Assembly: GCF_009183365.2 (NCBI RefSeq)
Contig: NZ_CP068230.1
Span: 4,059,001 to 4,123,000, forward strand
DNA: 64,000 nucleotides
Direction: 5' to 3'
DNA from: Shewanella algae
GTDB taxonomy: Bacteria > Pseudomonadota > Gammaproteobacteria > Enterobacterales > Shewanellaceae
Made by a program: the position numbers and the translations under genes. Under the pieces are notes generated by a model, which made no database searches, was not told the origin of the DNA, and saw only the letters and a list, made by a program, of their open reading frames with translations. Numbering within the stretch: position 1 is the first letter of the stretch; every line of letters begins with the position of its first letter. Shown here piece after piece: positions 43,195 to 52,510 of this stretch.

Positions 43195-44157
43195 ATGTTA
43201 TTCAATATTTTCTTGCTGCTCGCCGGCTTGTCCGTCCTGGTCTGGAGTGCCGATAAATTCGTTTATGGCGCCGGGGCTTTTGCCCGTAACCTGGGGTTAC
43301 CCCCCATGTTGATAGGACTGACCATAGTGGCCATGGGCAGTTCGGCCCCAGAGATGTTCGTTGCCGCCAGCGCCTCCATGGCCGGCATGCCGGATACGGC
43401 CGTGGGTAATGTGCTGGGCTCCAATGTCGCCAATGTCAGCTTGATCCTGGGGTTAACCGCTCTGCTTGGGGCTATCGCCGTCAGCTCCAAGACCCTGAAG
43501 CGGGAGATCCCCATGATGCTGGGTGCCACAGTGCTGGCGGGTTACTTCCTGCACGATGAGTATCTTAGCCGCAGCGAAGGGGTTATTTTACTGGCGCTGT
43601 TCTTCGGCCTGATGGGCTATCTTATCTGGCATGCGCTGACCAATAAGAACAAGGATCCACTCGCCGACGAAGCCGATGCCGAGATCCCCAAAGATGTGCC
43701 CACTGCCAAGGCGGTACTATGGTTGATAATAGGCTTGGTACTCTTGCCGCTGTCGGCTGATTGGATGGTGGACGGTGCCGTAGGCATCGCCAAGTCTTTT
43801 GGACTGTCTGATCTGGTTATAGGTCTGACCATCATTGCCGTGGGCACCAGCCTGCCGGAACTGGCGGCCTGTGTGGCCGGTGTGCTCAAGAAAGAGGACG
43901 ACCTGGCCATAGGCAATATTGTCGGCTCCAACCTGTTTAACATACTGGCGGTACTGGCAATACCCGGCCTTATCGCCCCGGGCGTAATCGATGCCGCGGC
44001 GGCCGGACGCGACTTTTATATGGTTCTGGGCACCAGTTGTGCCCTGGCACTCCTGGTGCTGAGCACAGGCAAACAACGTGAACTCAAACGCTGGCACGGT
44101 GCCTTACTACTGATAAGCTTCATCGGCTATCAATACAGCCTGTTTCAATCCCACTAG
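43195..44157 (+). CDS. yrbG: YrbG-like calcium/sodium antiporter family protein
   Basis: 320 residues from ATG 43195 (an in-frame ATG at 43162 is the alternative; the family usually begins as MLxxIxLLxxGL). Ten or so membrane helices and the two alpha repeats of the CaCA superfamily: GLTIVAMGSSAPEMFVAASA with GNVLGSNVANVSLILG, and GLTIIAVGTSLPELAACVAG with GNIVGSNLFNILAVLAI. The conserved Glu in each SAPE/SLPE binds cation. The physiological ion in this family is not settled. First gene of the yrbG-kds-lpt-rpoN run, as in E. coli. Confidence 0.93.
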   Translation: MLFNIFLLLAGLSVLVWSADKFVYGAGAFARNLGLPPMLIGLTIVAMGSSAPEMFVAASASMAGMPDTAVGNVLGSNVANVSLILGLTALLGAIAVSSKTLKREIPMMLGATVLAGYFLHDEYLSRSEGVILLALFFGLMGYLIWHALTNKNKDPLADEADAEIPKDVPTAKAVLWLIIGLVLLPLSADWMVDGAVGIAKSFGLSDLVIGLTIIAVGTSLPELAACVAGVLKKEDDLAIGNIVGSNLFNILAVLAIPGLIAPGVIDAAAAGRDFYMVLGTSCALALLVLSTGKQRELKRWHGALLLISFIGYQYSLFQSH

Positions 44158-44187
44158 CGATGAAGGGCAAAAAGACGAGAGACAACT

Positions 44188-45165
44188 ATGGCAGAAGCTA
44201 AGCAACTGCGCCAATGGGGCCGCAGAGTAATAGATATCGAGAAACAAGCATTGGATAACCTGTACCAGTTTGTTGATTCCCCCGAGTTCGCCCAAGCCTG
44301 CGAATTGATCCTCAACTGCAGCGGCAAGGTGATAGTGATGGGGATGGGGAAATCGGGCCATATAGGTAACAAGATTTCTGCCACCCTCGCCAGCACAGGC
44401 ACCCCGGCATTCTTCGTTCACCCGGGCGAAGCCAGCCACGGCGACCTGGGGGTGTTGAGTGAAAACGATATCGTATTGGCTATCTCCAACTCGGGCGAGT
44501 CCAGCGAAATTCTCACCCTGATGCCCGTCATCAAGCGCCAGGGGATCCCTATGATCTCCATGACAGGTAAGCCCGAATCCACCATGGCCAAGCTGGCGCA
44601 GCTGCATCTGTGCATCAAGGTGCCGGAAGAAGCCTGCCCGCTGGGCTTGGCGCCGACCTCCAGCACCACGGCCACCCTGGTGATGGGTGATGCCCTGGCG
44701 GTCGCCCTGTTGCAGGCCAAGGGCTTTACCAAAGATGACTTTGCCCTGTCGCATCCCGGCGGCGCTTTAGGGCGCAAGCTGCTGCTTAAGGTCAGCGATG
44801 TGATGCACAAAGGGGAAGAGCTGCCGCTGGTCACAGAAGATATCTGTATAACCGACGCCCTGTATGAGATCTCCAAGAAGGGCCTGGGTATGACCTCAGT
44901 GGTCAATCAACAGAAGCAACTCGTGGGTATCTTCACCGATGGTGATTTGAGACGTGTCATAGACGCCGGAGTCAACCTTCGTACCACAAAAATCAGCGAC
45001 GTCATGACCCGTGATTGCATCACCAGTGGTGACAATATCCTCGCGGCGCAGGCGCTGAAGGTGATGGACGAGAATGACATCAATGGTCTTATTGTCATCA
45101 ATGGCGCCAATGAGCCGATTGGAGCACTCAATATGCTGGATATGGTCAAGGCGGGGGTTATCTGA
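44188..45165 (+). CDS. kdsD: D-arabinose 5-phosphate isomerase KdsD
   Basis: 325 residues. The SIS domain converts ribulose 5-phosphate to arabinose 5-phosphate for Kdo synthesis: VIVMGMGKSGHIGNKISATL, AFFVHPGEASHGDLGVLSEN and AISNSGESSEILTLMPVIKR, with LALSHPGGALGRKLLL-like FALSHPGGALGRKLLLKVSD closing the domain. Two CBS domains follow (MHKGEELPLVTEDICITDAL; MTRDCITSGDNILAAQALKV). Its stop overlaps the kdsC start (TGATG). Confidence 0.97.
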   Translation: MAEAKQLRQWGRRVIDIEKQALDNLYQFVDSPEFAQACELILNCSGKVIVMGMGKSGHIGNKISATLASTGTPAFFVHPGEASHGDLGVLSENDIVLAISNSGESSEILTLMPVIKRQGIPMISMTGKPESTMAKLAQLHLCIKVPEEACPLGLAPTSSTTATLVMGDALAVALLQAKGFTKDDFALSHPGGALGRKLLLKVSDVMHKGEELPLVTEDICITDALYEISKKGLGMTSVVNQQKQLVGIFTDGDLRRVIDAGVNLRTTKISDVMTRDCITSGDNILAAQALKVMDENDINGLIVINGANEPIGALNMLDMVKAGVI

Positions 45166-45716
45166 TGAGTCATCAAGGTTTCTACGGGCCCATAAGCGAA
45201 GATAACTGGCAAAGAGCCGCCAAAATCAAACTGCTTATCTGTGATGTCGACGGTGTCTTCTCCGATGGCCGCATCTATATGAGCAACAGCGGCGAAGAGC
45301 TGAAGGCCTTCCATACCCGCGATGGCTATGGGGTGCGCTCGCTGCTGTCCTGCGGCATTCAGGTGGCGGTGATCACCGGCCGCAAGTCCCAGATAGTCGA
45401 AAACCGCATGACGGCCCTGGGGGTAGACAAGATTTATCAAGGCATAGACAACAAGCTGGAGCCCTATGAGGCGCTGCTTAAGCATTATGACCTCGAGCCT
45501 GAACAAGTGGCCTATATAGGTGACGACATTGTCGACTTGCCGGTGATGAAGCAAGTGGGGCTGGCGGTTTGCGTAGCCGATGGCCATCCTTGGGTAAGGC
45601 AACACTGCCACATGGTCACTCAGATTGCCGGCGGCCATGGGGCGCTCCGGGAGCTGGCGGATCTTATCCTGCTCAGTCAGGACAAATTTGAAAATGCCCA
45701 CGGAATGAGTATATGA
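45165..45716 (+). CDS. kdsC: 3-deoxy-D-manno-octulosonate 8-phosphate phosphatase KdsC
   Basis: 183 residues, HAD superfamily C0 type. The nucleophile motif is LLICDVDGVFSDGRIYM (DxDGVxTDG-like), then FHTRDGYGVRSLLSCGIQVA, ITGRKSQIVENRMTALG (motif II) and AYIGDDIVDLPVMKQVGLAV (motif III/IV). Releases phosphate from Kdo-8-P in LPS inner-core synthesis. It overlaps kdsD and lptC at its two ends, so the row is translationally coupled. Confidence 0.97.
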   Translation: MSHQGFYGPISEDNWQRAAKIKLLICDVDGVFSDGRIYMSNSGEELKAFHTRDGYGVRSLLSCGIQVAVITGRKSQIVENRMTALGVDKIYQGIDNKLEPYEALLKHYDLEPEQVAYIGDDIVDLPVMKQVGLAVCVADGHPWVRQHCHMVTQIAGGHGALRELADLILLSQDKFENAHGMSI

Positions 45717-46273
45717 ATAGGGTCACCCTGGCCATTATTTTGTTTTTCTCCACTGCACTTATCCTTTACTGGCAGGTGCAGAACAAGCGTAACGCTCAAC
45801 AGAGTGAGGCGCCTGTGGATGTGGTTCGGCCTGACTTTGTCGCCGATGACCTGCGCTCGGTCAACTTTGATGAGCAGGGCAATGTCGCCAGCAGGGTCGC
45901 CGCGGCGCACATGGAACATTATGAAGCCAGTGAAAAGACCTTCTTCAACCAACCGGTTTATCTGGTCTATCCGGACAAGGGCGAGGCACAGTGGCGTCTG
46001 TCTGCCAACGAGGGCAGGCTCAATCGCAAGAGTAACCGAGTGGTACTTGAAAATAATGTTATCATCGACGCCATTAGCCCCAATGAACCGATCCAGAGCC
46101 TGAAAACCAGTTATGTGGAGCTGGATCTGGACACCATGATCATGACCTCAGATCGCGAGATCCTGATCGAAGGCAAAGACTTTAATATCAAGGGATCCGG
46201 CCTGTACGCCGATCTCAATGCTCAGCAAGTGAAGCTGACCAGTCAGGTGAAAGGAACCTATGAAACCAAGTAA
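45713..46273 (+). CDS. lptC: LPS export protein LptC
   Basis: 186 residues. N-terminal membrane anchor (LAIILFFSTALILYWQVQ) and a periplasmic beta-jellyroll: DFVADDLRSVNFDEQGNVAS, MEHYEASEKTFFNQPVYLVY, WRLSANEGRLNRKSNRVVLE, and VELDLDTMIMTSDREILIEG. It accepts LPS from LptB2FG and passes it to LptA. ATGA overlap with kdsC. The lptA ATG lies 14 nt inside its 3' end. Confidence 0.94.
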   Translation: MNRVTLAIILFFSTALILYWQVQNKRNAQQSEAPVDVVRPDFVADDLRSVNFDEQGNVASRVAAAHMEHYEASEKTFFNQPVYLVYPDKGEAQWRLSANEGRLNRKSNRVVLENNVIIDAISPNEPIQSLKTSYVELDLDTMIMTSDREILIEGKDFNIKGSGLYADLNAQQVKLTSQVKGTYETK

Positions 46274-46793
46274 GCTTTTTATCGGTGCCCTCTTGTGCAT
46301 CACAAGCCTGTCGGCAGTGGCCATTGAAGAAGATCTGCTGCAAAAAGTACAGATCAGCGCCGCCAATCAGTTTGCCGATATCAAAAACAAGCGCGTGGTA
46401 TACGGCGGGCCTGTCACAGTCACCCAGGGTAGTTTGAAACTGCTGGCCGATGAACTCACGGCTTACACAGAAGACAAGAGTGGCGAGCGGATCCTGGTGG
46501 CCAAGGGCTCACCTGCTACTTATACCCAGAAACTGGAAGACGGCCGTCTGGCCAGTGCCAAGGCCAAAGAGATCCACTACAACATAGACAGTCGTATCAT
46601 GACCCTGCTGGGCCAGGCCAAAGTGGAACAGGACGGCAGCGAAGTGACCGCCGAGAAGATAGTCTACGACATCAACAAACAGCAGCTGGAAGCGGAAAGC
46701 AGTGGCAAAGGCCAAGACAGGGTAACCACTGTTATCCAGCCGGAAAACTATCAGGATCTCAACAAGAAAGAACAGCAGCAGGAGCCGCAATGA
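46260..46793 (+). CDS. lptA: LPS transport periplasmic protein LptA
   Basis: 177 residues with a signal peptide (LFIGALLCITSLSAVA). OstA-like beta-jellyroll: VVYGGPVTVTQGSLKLLADE, LVAKGSPATYTQKLEDGRLA, KAKEIHYNIDSRIMTLLGQA, EVTAEKIVYDINKQQLEAES. It polymerises into the periplasmic bridge carrying LPS to LptDE. It overlaps lptC by 14 nt and lptB by 4 nt. Confidence 0.95.
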   Translation: MKPSKLFIGALLCITSLSAVAIEEDLLQKVQISAANQFADIKNKRVVYGGPVTVTQGSLKLLADELTAYTEDKSGERILVAKGSPATYTQKLEDGRLASAKAKEIHYNIDSRIMTLLGQAKVEQDGSEVTAEKIVYDINKQQLEAESSGKGQDRVTTVIQPENYQDLNKKEQQQEPQ

Positions 46794-47518
46794 CCAGCAC
46801 CCTGACGGCACAGAATCTGGCAAAGAGTTACAAGAAGCGCAACGTCGTCAAAGACGTCAGCCTGTCGGTCAATACCGGCCAAATCGTGGGGCTGCTGGGC
46901 CCCAACGGGGCTGGCAAGACCACCACCTTCTATATGGTGGTTGGGCTGGTACAGAGTGACAAGGGCCGTATCTTTATTGACGACGACGAGCTGACCTTGG
47001 ATCCCATGCACCTGCGAGCCCGTAAAGGCATAGGCTACCTGCCACAGGAAGCCAGTATTTTCCGCAAGCTGTCGGTGCATGACAACATCATGGCCGTGCT
47101 GCAAACCCGCAAAGAACTCAACAGCGACGAGCGCGAGGAACAGCTCGAACAGCTGCTGGAAGAATTCCATATTACCCACATACGTGACAGCCTGGGGATG
47201 TCCCTCTCCGGCGGTGAACGCCGCCGAGTGGAAATCGCCCGGGCATTGGCCGCCAATCCACAGTTCATTCTGCTGGATGAGCCATTCGCCGGTGTGGATC
47301 CCATCTCAGTTATCGATATCAAGAAAATCATCGAACAGCTTAAGTCCCGCGGTTTGGGAGTGCTGATCACAGACCACAATGTTCGCGAAACACTCGACGT
47401 TTGTGAGCGAGCCTACATAGTCAGCCATGGGCAGTTGATCGCCGAGGGCACACCCGCTGAAATCTTGGACAACCAGCAAGTGCGCGCTGTGTACTTAGGC
47501 GAACAATTCAGGCTATAG
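46790..47518 (+). CDS. lptB: LPS export ABC transporter ATP-binding protein LptB
   Basis: 242 residues. Walker A GPNGAGKTTTFYMVVGL, Q-loop GIGYLPQEASIFRKLSVHDN, signature LSGGERRRVEIARALA, Walker B FILLDEPFAGVDPISVIDI, and H-loop LITDHNVRETLDVCERAYI. These are nearly invariant in LptB. It powers LPS extraction together with LptF and LptG, which are encoded elsewhere. Confidence 0.98.
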   Translation: MTSTLTAQNLAKSYKKRNVVKDVSLSVNTGQIVGLLGPNGAGKTTTFYMVVGLVQSDKGRIFIDDDELTLDPMHLRARKGIGYLPQEASIFRKLSVHDNIMAVLQTRKELNSDEREEQLEQLLEEFHITHIRDSLGMSLSGGERRRVEIARALAANPQFILLDEPFAGVDPISVIDIKKIIEQLKSRGLGVLITDHNVRETLDVCERAYIVSHGQLIAEGTPAEILDNQQVRAVYLGEQFRL

Positions 47519-47613
47519 TTAGGATCATGTCATCCGGTGACAATTCCGGGTATTATAGTTTGTTATTATTGAATTTTTTCCTTGAAAAATAACGAGTAGG
47601 GATTAGCGGTATA

Positions 47614-49077
47614 ATGAAAGCGTCACTCCAGCTCAAACTGGGTCAACAGTTGACCATGACACCTCAGTTGCAACAGGCTATTCGCCTGCTGCAACTGTCG
47701 TCCCTTGAGCTGCAGCAGGAAATCCAGGAAGCCTTGGAAGCCAACCCTCTGTTGGAAATGGCCGAGGACAACCAGGATGACGCTATCGACGACAACCACA
47801 AGGAAAACGACGCCGGCGAGTTGAGCGCCAAGCAGGAAGATGGTTCCACGGTAGAAACCTCAGAGGCATTGAACAATGAGTCTATGCCGGATGAATTACC
47901 TATGGATACCACCTGGGACGAAGTCTTTACCGCCGCCAGCGCCTCGGGGCCGGCCATGGGCCGTGAAGATGATATGCCCTTCCAGGGAGAAACCAGCGAA
48001 GGGCTCTATGAACATCTGGAATGGCAGAAGAACCTGACCCCGTTTTCCGATACCGACGACGCCATTGCCACCGCCATTATTGATGCCATCGACGAGCAGG
48101 GCTATCTGACCCAGAGCACAGAGGAGATCCTCGAAGCCATGGGCAACCCTGAGATTGAGCTCGATGAAGTCGAGGCAGTACTCAAGCGGATCCAGCACTT
48201 CGATCCTGTCGGCATCGCCTCCAGAGATCTGCGCGAATGCCTGCTGATCCAGTTGCAACAGTTCAACGCAGACACCCCGCATCTGGCCGACGCCCGCTTG
48301 TTGATTGACGAACATCTGGATCTCATTGCCGCCCGTGATTTCCGCACCCTGATGCGCAAGACCAAGCTCAAGGAAGATCAGCTGCGTGACGCCATCAACC
48401 TTATCCAGAGTCTCAATCCCCGCCCCGGCTTGCTGGTGCAGCCGATGGACGAGGAATATGTGATCCCTGATGTCAGCGTCTGGAAGAAAAACGGCCGCTG
48501 GGTAGTAGAACTCAACCCGGACTGTATGCCCAAACTCGGGATCAATCAGCAGTATGCTGCCATGGCTCGTAGCGCCCGCAGTCAATCAGACAGCCAGTTT
48601 ATTCGTGGTCATCTTCAGGAAGCCAAATGGTTTATCAAGAGCCTGGAGAGCCGCAACGACACCCTGCTCAAGGTGGCCAACTGTATAGTGCAGTTCCAGC
48701 AGGGATTTTTTGAATATGGTGAAGAAGCCATGAAACCCATGGTGCTCAACGATATTGCCGAGGCGGTCGAGATGCATGAATCGACCATCTCCAGGGTCAC
48801 CACTCAAAAGTATATGCATACCCCCAGGGGAATATTTGAATTGAAGTACTTCTTCTCCAGCCATGTCGGCACCGAAGATGGCGGAGAATGCTCTTCCACG
48901 GCGATCAGGGCTTTTATCAAGAAGCTCGTGGCAGCGGAAAACCAGAAGAAGCCTTTGAGCGACAGCAAGATGGCGCAACTTCTGGCAGAACAGGGAATCA
49001 ACGTTGCAAGACGCACCATAGCCAAGTATCGCGAGGCTATGATGATACCACCGTCGAACCAGCGTAAGAGTTTATAA
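47614..49077 (+). CDS. rpoN: RNA polymerase sigma-54 factor RpoN
   Basis: 487 residues. Region I is Gln/Leu-rich (LKLGQQLTMTPQLQQAIRLL, LSSLELQQEIQEALEANPLL). An acidic region II follows, then the core-binding domain (LIQSLNPRPGLLVQPMDEEY, WFIKSLESRNDTLLKVANCI). The DNA-binding part has a helix-turn-helix (LNDIAEAVEMHESTISRVTT) and the C-terminal RpoN box ARRTIAKYRE that reads the -24 element. It follows lptB after 95 nt, the standard order. Predicted -24/-12 promoters within this window at 20898-20914 and, less certainly, 55018-55034 would use it. Confidence 0.98.
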   Translation: MKASLQLKLGQQLTMTPQLQQAIRLLQLSSLELQQEIQEALEANPLLEMAEDNQDDAIDDNHKENDAGELSAKQEDGSTVETSEALNNESMPDELPMDTTWDEVFTAASASGPAMGREDDMPFQGETSEGLYEHLEWQKNLTPFSDTDDAIATAIIDAIDEQGYLTQSTEEILEAMGNPEIELDEVEAVLKRIQHFDPVGIASRDLRECLLIQLQQFNADTPHLADARLLIDEHLDLIAARDFRTLMRKTKLKEDQLRDAINLIQSLNPRPGLLVQPMDEEYVIPDVSVWKKNGRWVVELNPDCMPKLGINQQYAAMARSARSQSDSQFIRGHLQEAKWFIKSLESRNDTLLKVANCIVQFQQGFFEYGEEAMKPMVLNDIAEAVEMHESTISRVTTQKYMHTPRGIFELKYFFSSHVGTEDGGECSSTAIRAFIKKLVAAENQKKPLSDSKMAQLLAEQGINVARRTIAKYREAMMIPPSNQRKSL

Positions 49078-49108
49078 ATCCACAGTTGGAAATTGGAGGA
49101 ATCTTTCT

Positions 49109-49396
49109 ATGCAAATCAACCTGACAGGACATCATATCGAGATCACCGACTCACTGCGTGACTACGTGGAAAGTAAGTTTTCTAAACTTGAACGCCATTT
49201 CGAACAGATCAATAATGTGCACGTTGTGCTCAATGTACAAAAACTGCAACAGATAGCCGAAGCCAAGATCCACCTCACAGGCGGCGAAGTCTATGCAACT
49301 TCTGAACATGCCGACATGTATGCCGCCATCGACGTTCTGATTGATAAATTGGATCGTCAGGTCATTAAACACAAAGAAAAGCTGACAAAACACTAA
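49109..49396 (+). CDS. hpf: Short-form ribosome hibernation promoting factor HPF
   Basis: 95 residues, the short form: MQINLTGHHIEITDSLRDYV, KFSKLERHFEQINNVHVVLN, EAKIHLTGGEVYATSEHADM, and YAAIDVLIDKLDRQVIKHKE. It lacks the C-terminal dimerisation domain of long HPF. It works with RMF to form 100S ribosome dimers in stationary phase. A GGAGG box precedes the start. Located between rpoN and ptsN as in E. coli. Confidence 0.95.
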   Translation: MQINLTGHHIEITDSLRDYVESKFSKLERHFEQINNVHVVLNVQKLQQIAEAKIHLTGGEVYATSEHADMYAAIDVLIDKLDRQVIKHKEKLTKH

Positions 49397-49398
49397 CG

Positions 49399-49842
49399 AT
49401 GGAACTGAGTACCATCCTGCGGCCGGAGTGCACTACCTGTGCCACTCCGGGCAGTAAGAAAAAGGTACTGGAGCTGATTAGCGATCTCGCTAGCGCCCAG
49501 TACCCCACCCTTTCCTCTCAAGCGATTTTTGAAAGCCTTTTGGCCCGCGAAAAGATGGGGAGCACAGGTATAGGAAATGGTATTGCGATTCCGCATGGCA
49601 GACTACCGGACATTACAGAGCCGATTGCCGTGCTGGTCAAATGCGAAGAGCCTATCGCCTTCGATGCCATAGACAACCAGCCGGTGGACATACTGTTCGC
49701 CCTCCTGGTGCCCGCAGATCAATGTCAGCAACACCTGAGTACCCTGTCCGCCATGGCTGAAAAGCTCAGCGATAAGGCGATACTCAAGCAGTTGCGAAAA
49801 TCCAGCGACGAAACAGAACTCTATCAGGTGATCACAGGATGA
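49399..49842 (+). CDS. ptsN: Nitrogen regulatory PTS enzyme IIA PtsN
   Basis: 147 residues, EIIA-Ntr. The phosphoacceptor His lies in STGIGNGIAIPHGRLPD. Also FESLLAREKMGS and DILFALLVPADQCQQHLSTL, a conserved second-histidine region. It accepts phosphate from NPr and modulates potassium transport and stress regulation. Starts 3 nt after the hpf stop and overlaps rapZ by 4 nt. Confidence 0.96.
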   Translation: MELSTILRPECTTCATPGSKKKVLELISDLASAQYPTLSSQAIFESLLAREKMGSTGIGNGIAIPHGRLPDITEPIAVLVKCEEPIAFDAIDNQPVDILFALLVPADQCQQHLSTLSAMAEKLSDKAILKQLRKSSDETELYQVITG

Positions 49843-50693
49843 AACTCGCCATAGTCTCAGGCCGCTCCGGTTCCGGAAAATCCGTTGCCCTCAGGGTACT
49901 CGAAGACCTGGGTTACTACTGTGTGGATAATCTCCCCCTGCCCATGATAGGCAGCCTGTTGGAAAACCTCCGTGGCAGCAATGATCTGGTCGCCATCAGC
50001 ATAGATGTGCGCAATATGCCGGATCAGGAAAAAGTGCTGGAACAACAGTTAGCGGCCTTGCCGGAAAACACCCAACTGACCAGCTTCTTCCTCAACGCCT
50101 CCGATAAAGTGCTGCTGAAGCGCTACAGCGAAACCCGCAGACTGCACCCCCTGTCCAAGAGCAAAGTCTCACTACAGGACGCCATCAAGCTCGAAGGCAA
50201 GCTGCTGGAACCTATGTCGAAACTGGTGGATCACTACATAGACACCTCGGCGCTGAACATCTATGAACTCAGTGACACAGTGCGGGAAATTCTGCTTGGC
50301 AGTGTCGATAAAGAACTGGTGATCAACTTCGAGTCGTTCGGCTTTAAGCATGGTATGCCCCAGGAAGCCGACTTCATGTTTGATGTGCGCTTTCTGCCCA
50401 ACCCTCACTGGGAGCCGGCGCTCAGACCGCTGACCGGGCTGGATGAACCTGTGCAGGAGTTTCTCAGCCGCCAGCCACTGGTGAACAAGTTTATCTGGCA
50501 GATAGAAAATCTATTGGAAACCTGGCTGCCGCACCTGGAACGCAACAACCGCAGTTACCTCACCATAGCCATAGGCTGCACCGGCGGCCAGCATAGATCT
50601 GTCTATGTCGCTGAGCAGCTCGCCAAGCGTTTTGGCAACAGCAAACACAAGGTACAGGCCCGTCACCGGGAGCTGAGTAATGGCAAAGGTTGA
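49839..50693 (+). CDS. rapZ: RNase adapter protein RapZ
   Basis: 284 residues. N-terminal P-loop VSGRSGSGKSVALRVLEDLG with YYCVDNLPLPMIGSLLENL, a Walker B-like region, and the C-terminal GFKHGMPQEADFMFDVRFLP and AIGCTGGQHRSVYVAEQLAK. In E. coli RapZ senses glucosamine 6-phosphate and directs RNase E to the small RNA GlmZ, linking this locus to envelope precursor supply. The npr start lies 14 nt inside its 3' end. Confidence 0.97.
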   Translation: MKLAIVSGRSGSGKSVALRVLEDLGYYCVDNLPLPMIGSLLENLRGSNDLVAISIDVRNMPDQEKVLEQQLAALPENTQLTSFFLNASDKVLLKRYSETRRLHPLSKSKVSLQDAIKLEGKLLEPMSKLVDHYIDTSALNIYELSDTVREILLGSVDKELVINFESFGFKHGMPQEADFMFDVRFLPNPHWEPALRPLTGLDEPVQEFLSRQPLVNKFIWQIENLLETWLPHLERNNRSYLTIAIGCTGGQHRSVYVAEQLAKRFGNSKHKVQARHRELSNGKG

Positions 50694-50955
50694 ACGGGAA
50701 GTCACCATAGTCAATAAGCTGGGCCTGCACGCCCGCGCCGCCACTAAGCTGGCGGTGCTGGCCAGCGAGTTCGAAGCCGATATCACCCTGATCCAAGGCG
50801 AGAAAAAAGCCTCGGCCGCCAGTGTACTTGGGCTCTTGATGCTGGAAACCGGTCAAGGCAAGAGTATTCGCCTCATCGCCGAAGGCCCGGATGCCGAACC
50901 CGCGATGGACGCTATCTGCGCCCTGATCAACGCCCGTTTCGACGAAGCCAGCTAA
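50680..50955 (+). CDS. ptsO: Phosphocarrier protein NPr (HPr-like, nitrogen PTS)
   Basis: 91 residues. The phosphoacceptor His lies in IVNKLGLHARAATKLAVLAS, followed by FEADITLIQGEKKASAASVL and LLMLETGQGKSIRLIAEGPD. It carries phosphate from PtsP to PtsN. It overlaps the rapZ end and terminates the long yrbG-to-npr gene run. Confidence 0.95.
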   Translation: MAKVEREVTIVNKLGLHARAATKLAVLASEFEADITLIQGEKKASAASVLGLLMLETGQGKSIRLIAEGPDAEPAMDAICALINARFDEAS

Positions 50956-51038
50956 AGCCTTAGCGCTGCACTCTTTGTTTCTATAACACCCCTGTCTTGA
51001 GGTAACATATCCTCGCTTTGCATCACAGGGGGAACTGC

Positions 51039-52403
51039 ATGCCAATAGAAGCGCTCGACCAAGAGCTGACAGAACAACGTCTTACTCAACTAAACCAAGC
51101 TCTTAGCAGTGGTATGTTCGTGCATGTGCGCGACATGCTGCAGCGAATGACGGCTTCGGATATCGCCTTTATTCTCGAATCTTCACCGCCGCGTACCCGT
51201 CAGGTACTCTGGCAACTGGTGGATCAGGAGCAGAGCGGCGAGATCCTCGAAGAGCTGGGTGAAGATATGAAAGACCAGCTGATCAGCCTGATGAGTCCTG
51301 AGCGTTTGGCACGAGCGACCGCGGGTATGGATACCGATGATCTGGCCTACGTGCTGCGAAGCCTGCCGGATACACTCTACAAACAGGTACTGCACTCCAT
51401 GAGTGCCCAGGACAGGGCCAGGGTCGAACAGGCGCTCTCTTATCCGGAAGACAGCGCCGGTAGTCTGATGAATACAGATACCGTGACCCTGAGGCCTGAC
51501 GTCAATGTCGATGTGGTGCTGCGTTATCTGCGCCAAAGGGGCGAGCTGCCCGAAGCCACAGATACCCTCTACGTGGTAGATAGACGCGATATTTTGCTCG
51601 GTGGCGTCAAGCTCTCCACCCTACTGACCTGTAACCCCACCGCCGGGATCCGCAGCATAATGGATCCCGAGCTTGAGAGTATTCCCGTCACCATGCCGGA
51701 CAATGAAGTGGCCCAACTGTTTGAGCGTCACGACTGGGTTTCGGCGCCAGTGGTCGACAGTGAAGGCCATCTGCTTGGGCGGATCACCATTGATGACGTG
51801 GTGGACGTTATCCGTGAAGACGCCGAACACTCCATGATGGGTATGGCGGGGATGGACGATGATGAAGACACCTTCGGCCCCGTGTTCAAGAGCGCCTTTC
51901 GCCGCTCTTTATGGTTGACCTTCAACCTGTTTGCCGCCCTGCTGGCCGCCTCGGTCAGCAATATGTTTGAAGGCACGCTGGAAAAATTTGCCACCATAGC
52001 AATTCTGATGACCATAGTGCCCAGCATGGGCGGCGTTGCCGGCAACCAGACACTGGCGCTGGTGATCCGCGGTATCGCCCTCGGCCACATAGGCCAGAGC
52101 AACTCCCGCTGGCTTATCGGCAAGGAATTAGCCATCGGCTTTCTCAATGGCCTGTTGTGGTCGGCGCTGGTATTCACTGCCGTGTGGATCTGGAAAGGCG
52201 ATCTGGCACTCGGCGCCCTTATTGGCGGCGCCATGTTGATCAATATGACGGTAGCCGGTCTCGCCGGGGCCAGTATTCCGCTGATCCTGAAAAAGCTCAA
52301 TGTAGACCCTGCGCTGGCCGGCGGCATGGTGCTGACGACTGTGACGGATGTAATAGGCCTGTTCGCCTTCCTGGGGTTGGCGACTCTCGTTTTAATGAGC
52401 TGA
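51039..52403 (+). CDS. mgtE: Magnesium transporter MgtE
   Basis: 454 residues from ATG 51039 (AGGGGGA upstream). The N-domain shows DIAFILESSPPRTRQVLWQL and the CBS pair PEDSAGSLMNTDTVTLRPDV and GIRSIMDPELESIPVTMPDN. A plug helix follows, then five membrane helices beginning with LWLTFNLFAALLAASVSNMF. The selectivity stretch is VPSMGGVAGNQTLALVIRGI, the MgtE hallmark. It is a Mg2+-gated Mg2+ channel in the inner membrane. The 83-nt leader is too short for an M-box riboswitch. Confidence 0.95.
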   Translation: MPIEALDQELTEQRLTQLNQALSSGMFVHVRDMLQRMTASDIAFILESSPPRTRQVLWQLVDQEQSGEILEELGEDMKDQLISLMSPERLARATAGMDTDDLAYVLRSLPDTLYKQVLHSMSAQDRARVEQALSYPEDSAGSLMNTDTVTLRPDVNVDVVLRYLRQRGELPEATDTLYVVDRRDILLGGVKLSTLLTCNPTAGIRSIMDPELESIPVTMPDNEVAQLFERHDWVSAPVVDSEGHLLGRITIDDVVDVIREDAEHSMMGMAGMDDDEDTFGPVFKSAFRRSLWLTFNLFAALLAASVSNMFEGTLEKFATIAILMTIVPSMGGVAGNQTLALVIRGIALGHIGQSNSRWLIGKELAIGFLNGLLWSALVFTAVWIWKGDLALGALIGGAMLINMTVAGLAGASIPLILKKLNVDPALAGGMVLTTVTDVIGLFAFLGLATLVLMS

Positions 52404-52467
52404 AGCTATGTTTCTAATGGGCTGAAGGCTTGCTGAAGCTCTGGCCTTGATGAATTGCAGAAATAGC

Positions 52468-52491
52468 AGGGGGCGACCAGGCTCGCCCTCT
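52468..52491. terminator. Hairpin between convergent mgtE and the next gene
   Basis: Arms AGGGGGCGA / TCGCCCTCT with one mismatch and a six-base loop. There is no T-run on either side, so it is at best a weak terminator or an RNA-stabilising hairpin. Confidence 0.4.
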
Positions 52492-52510
52492 GACGGTGGA
52501 AGATAGCGGG

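Noticed and set aside
50956..51038. Possible M-box riboswitch upstream of mgtE
   Set aside because: The 83-nt gap is too short for an M-box and shows no matching core.
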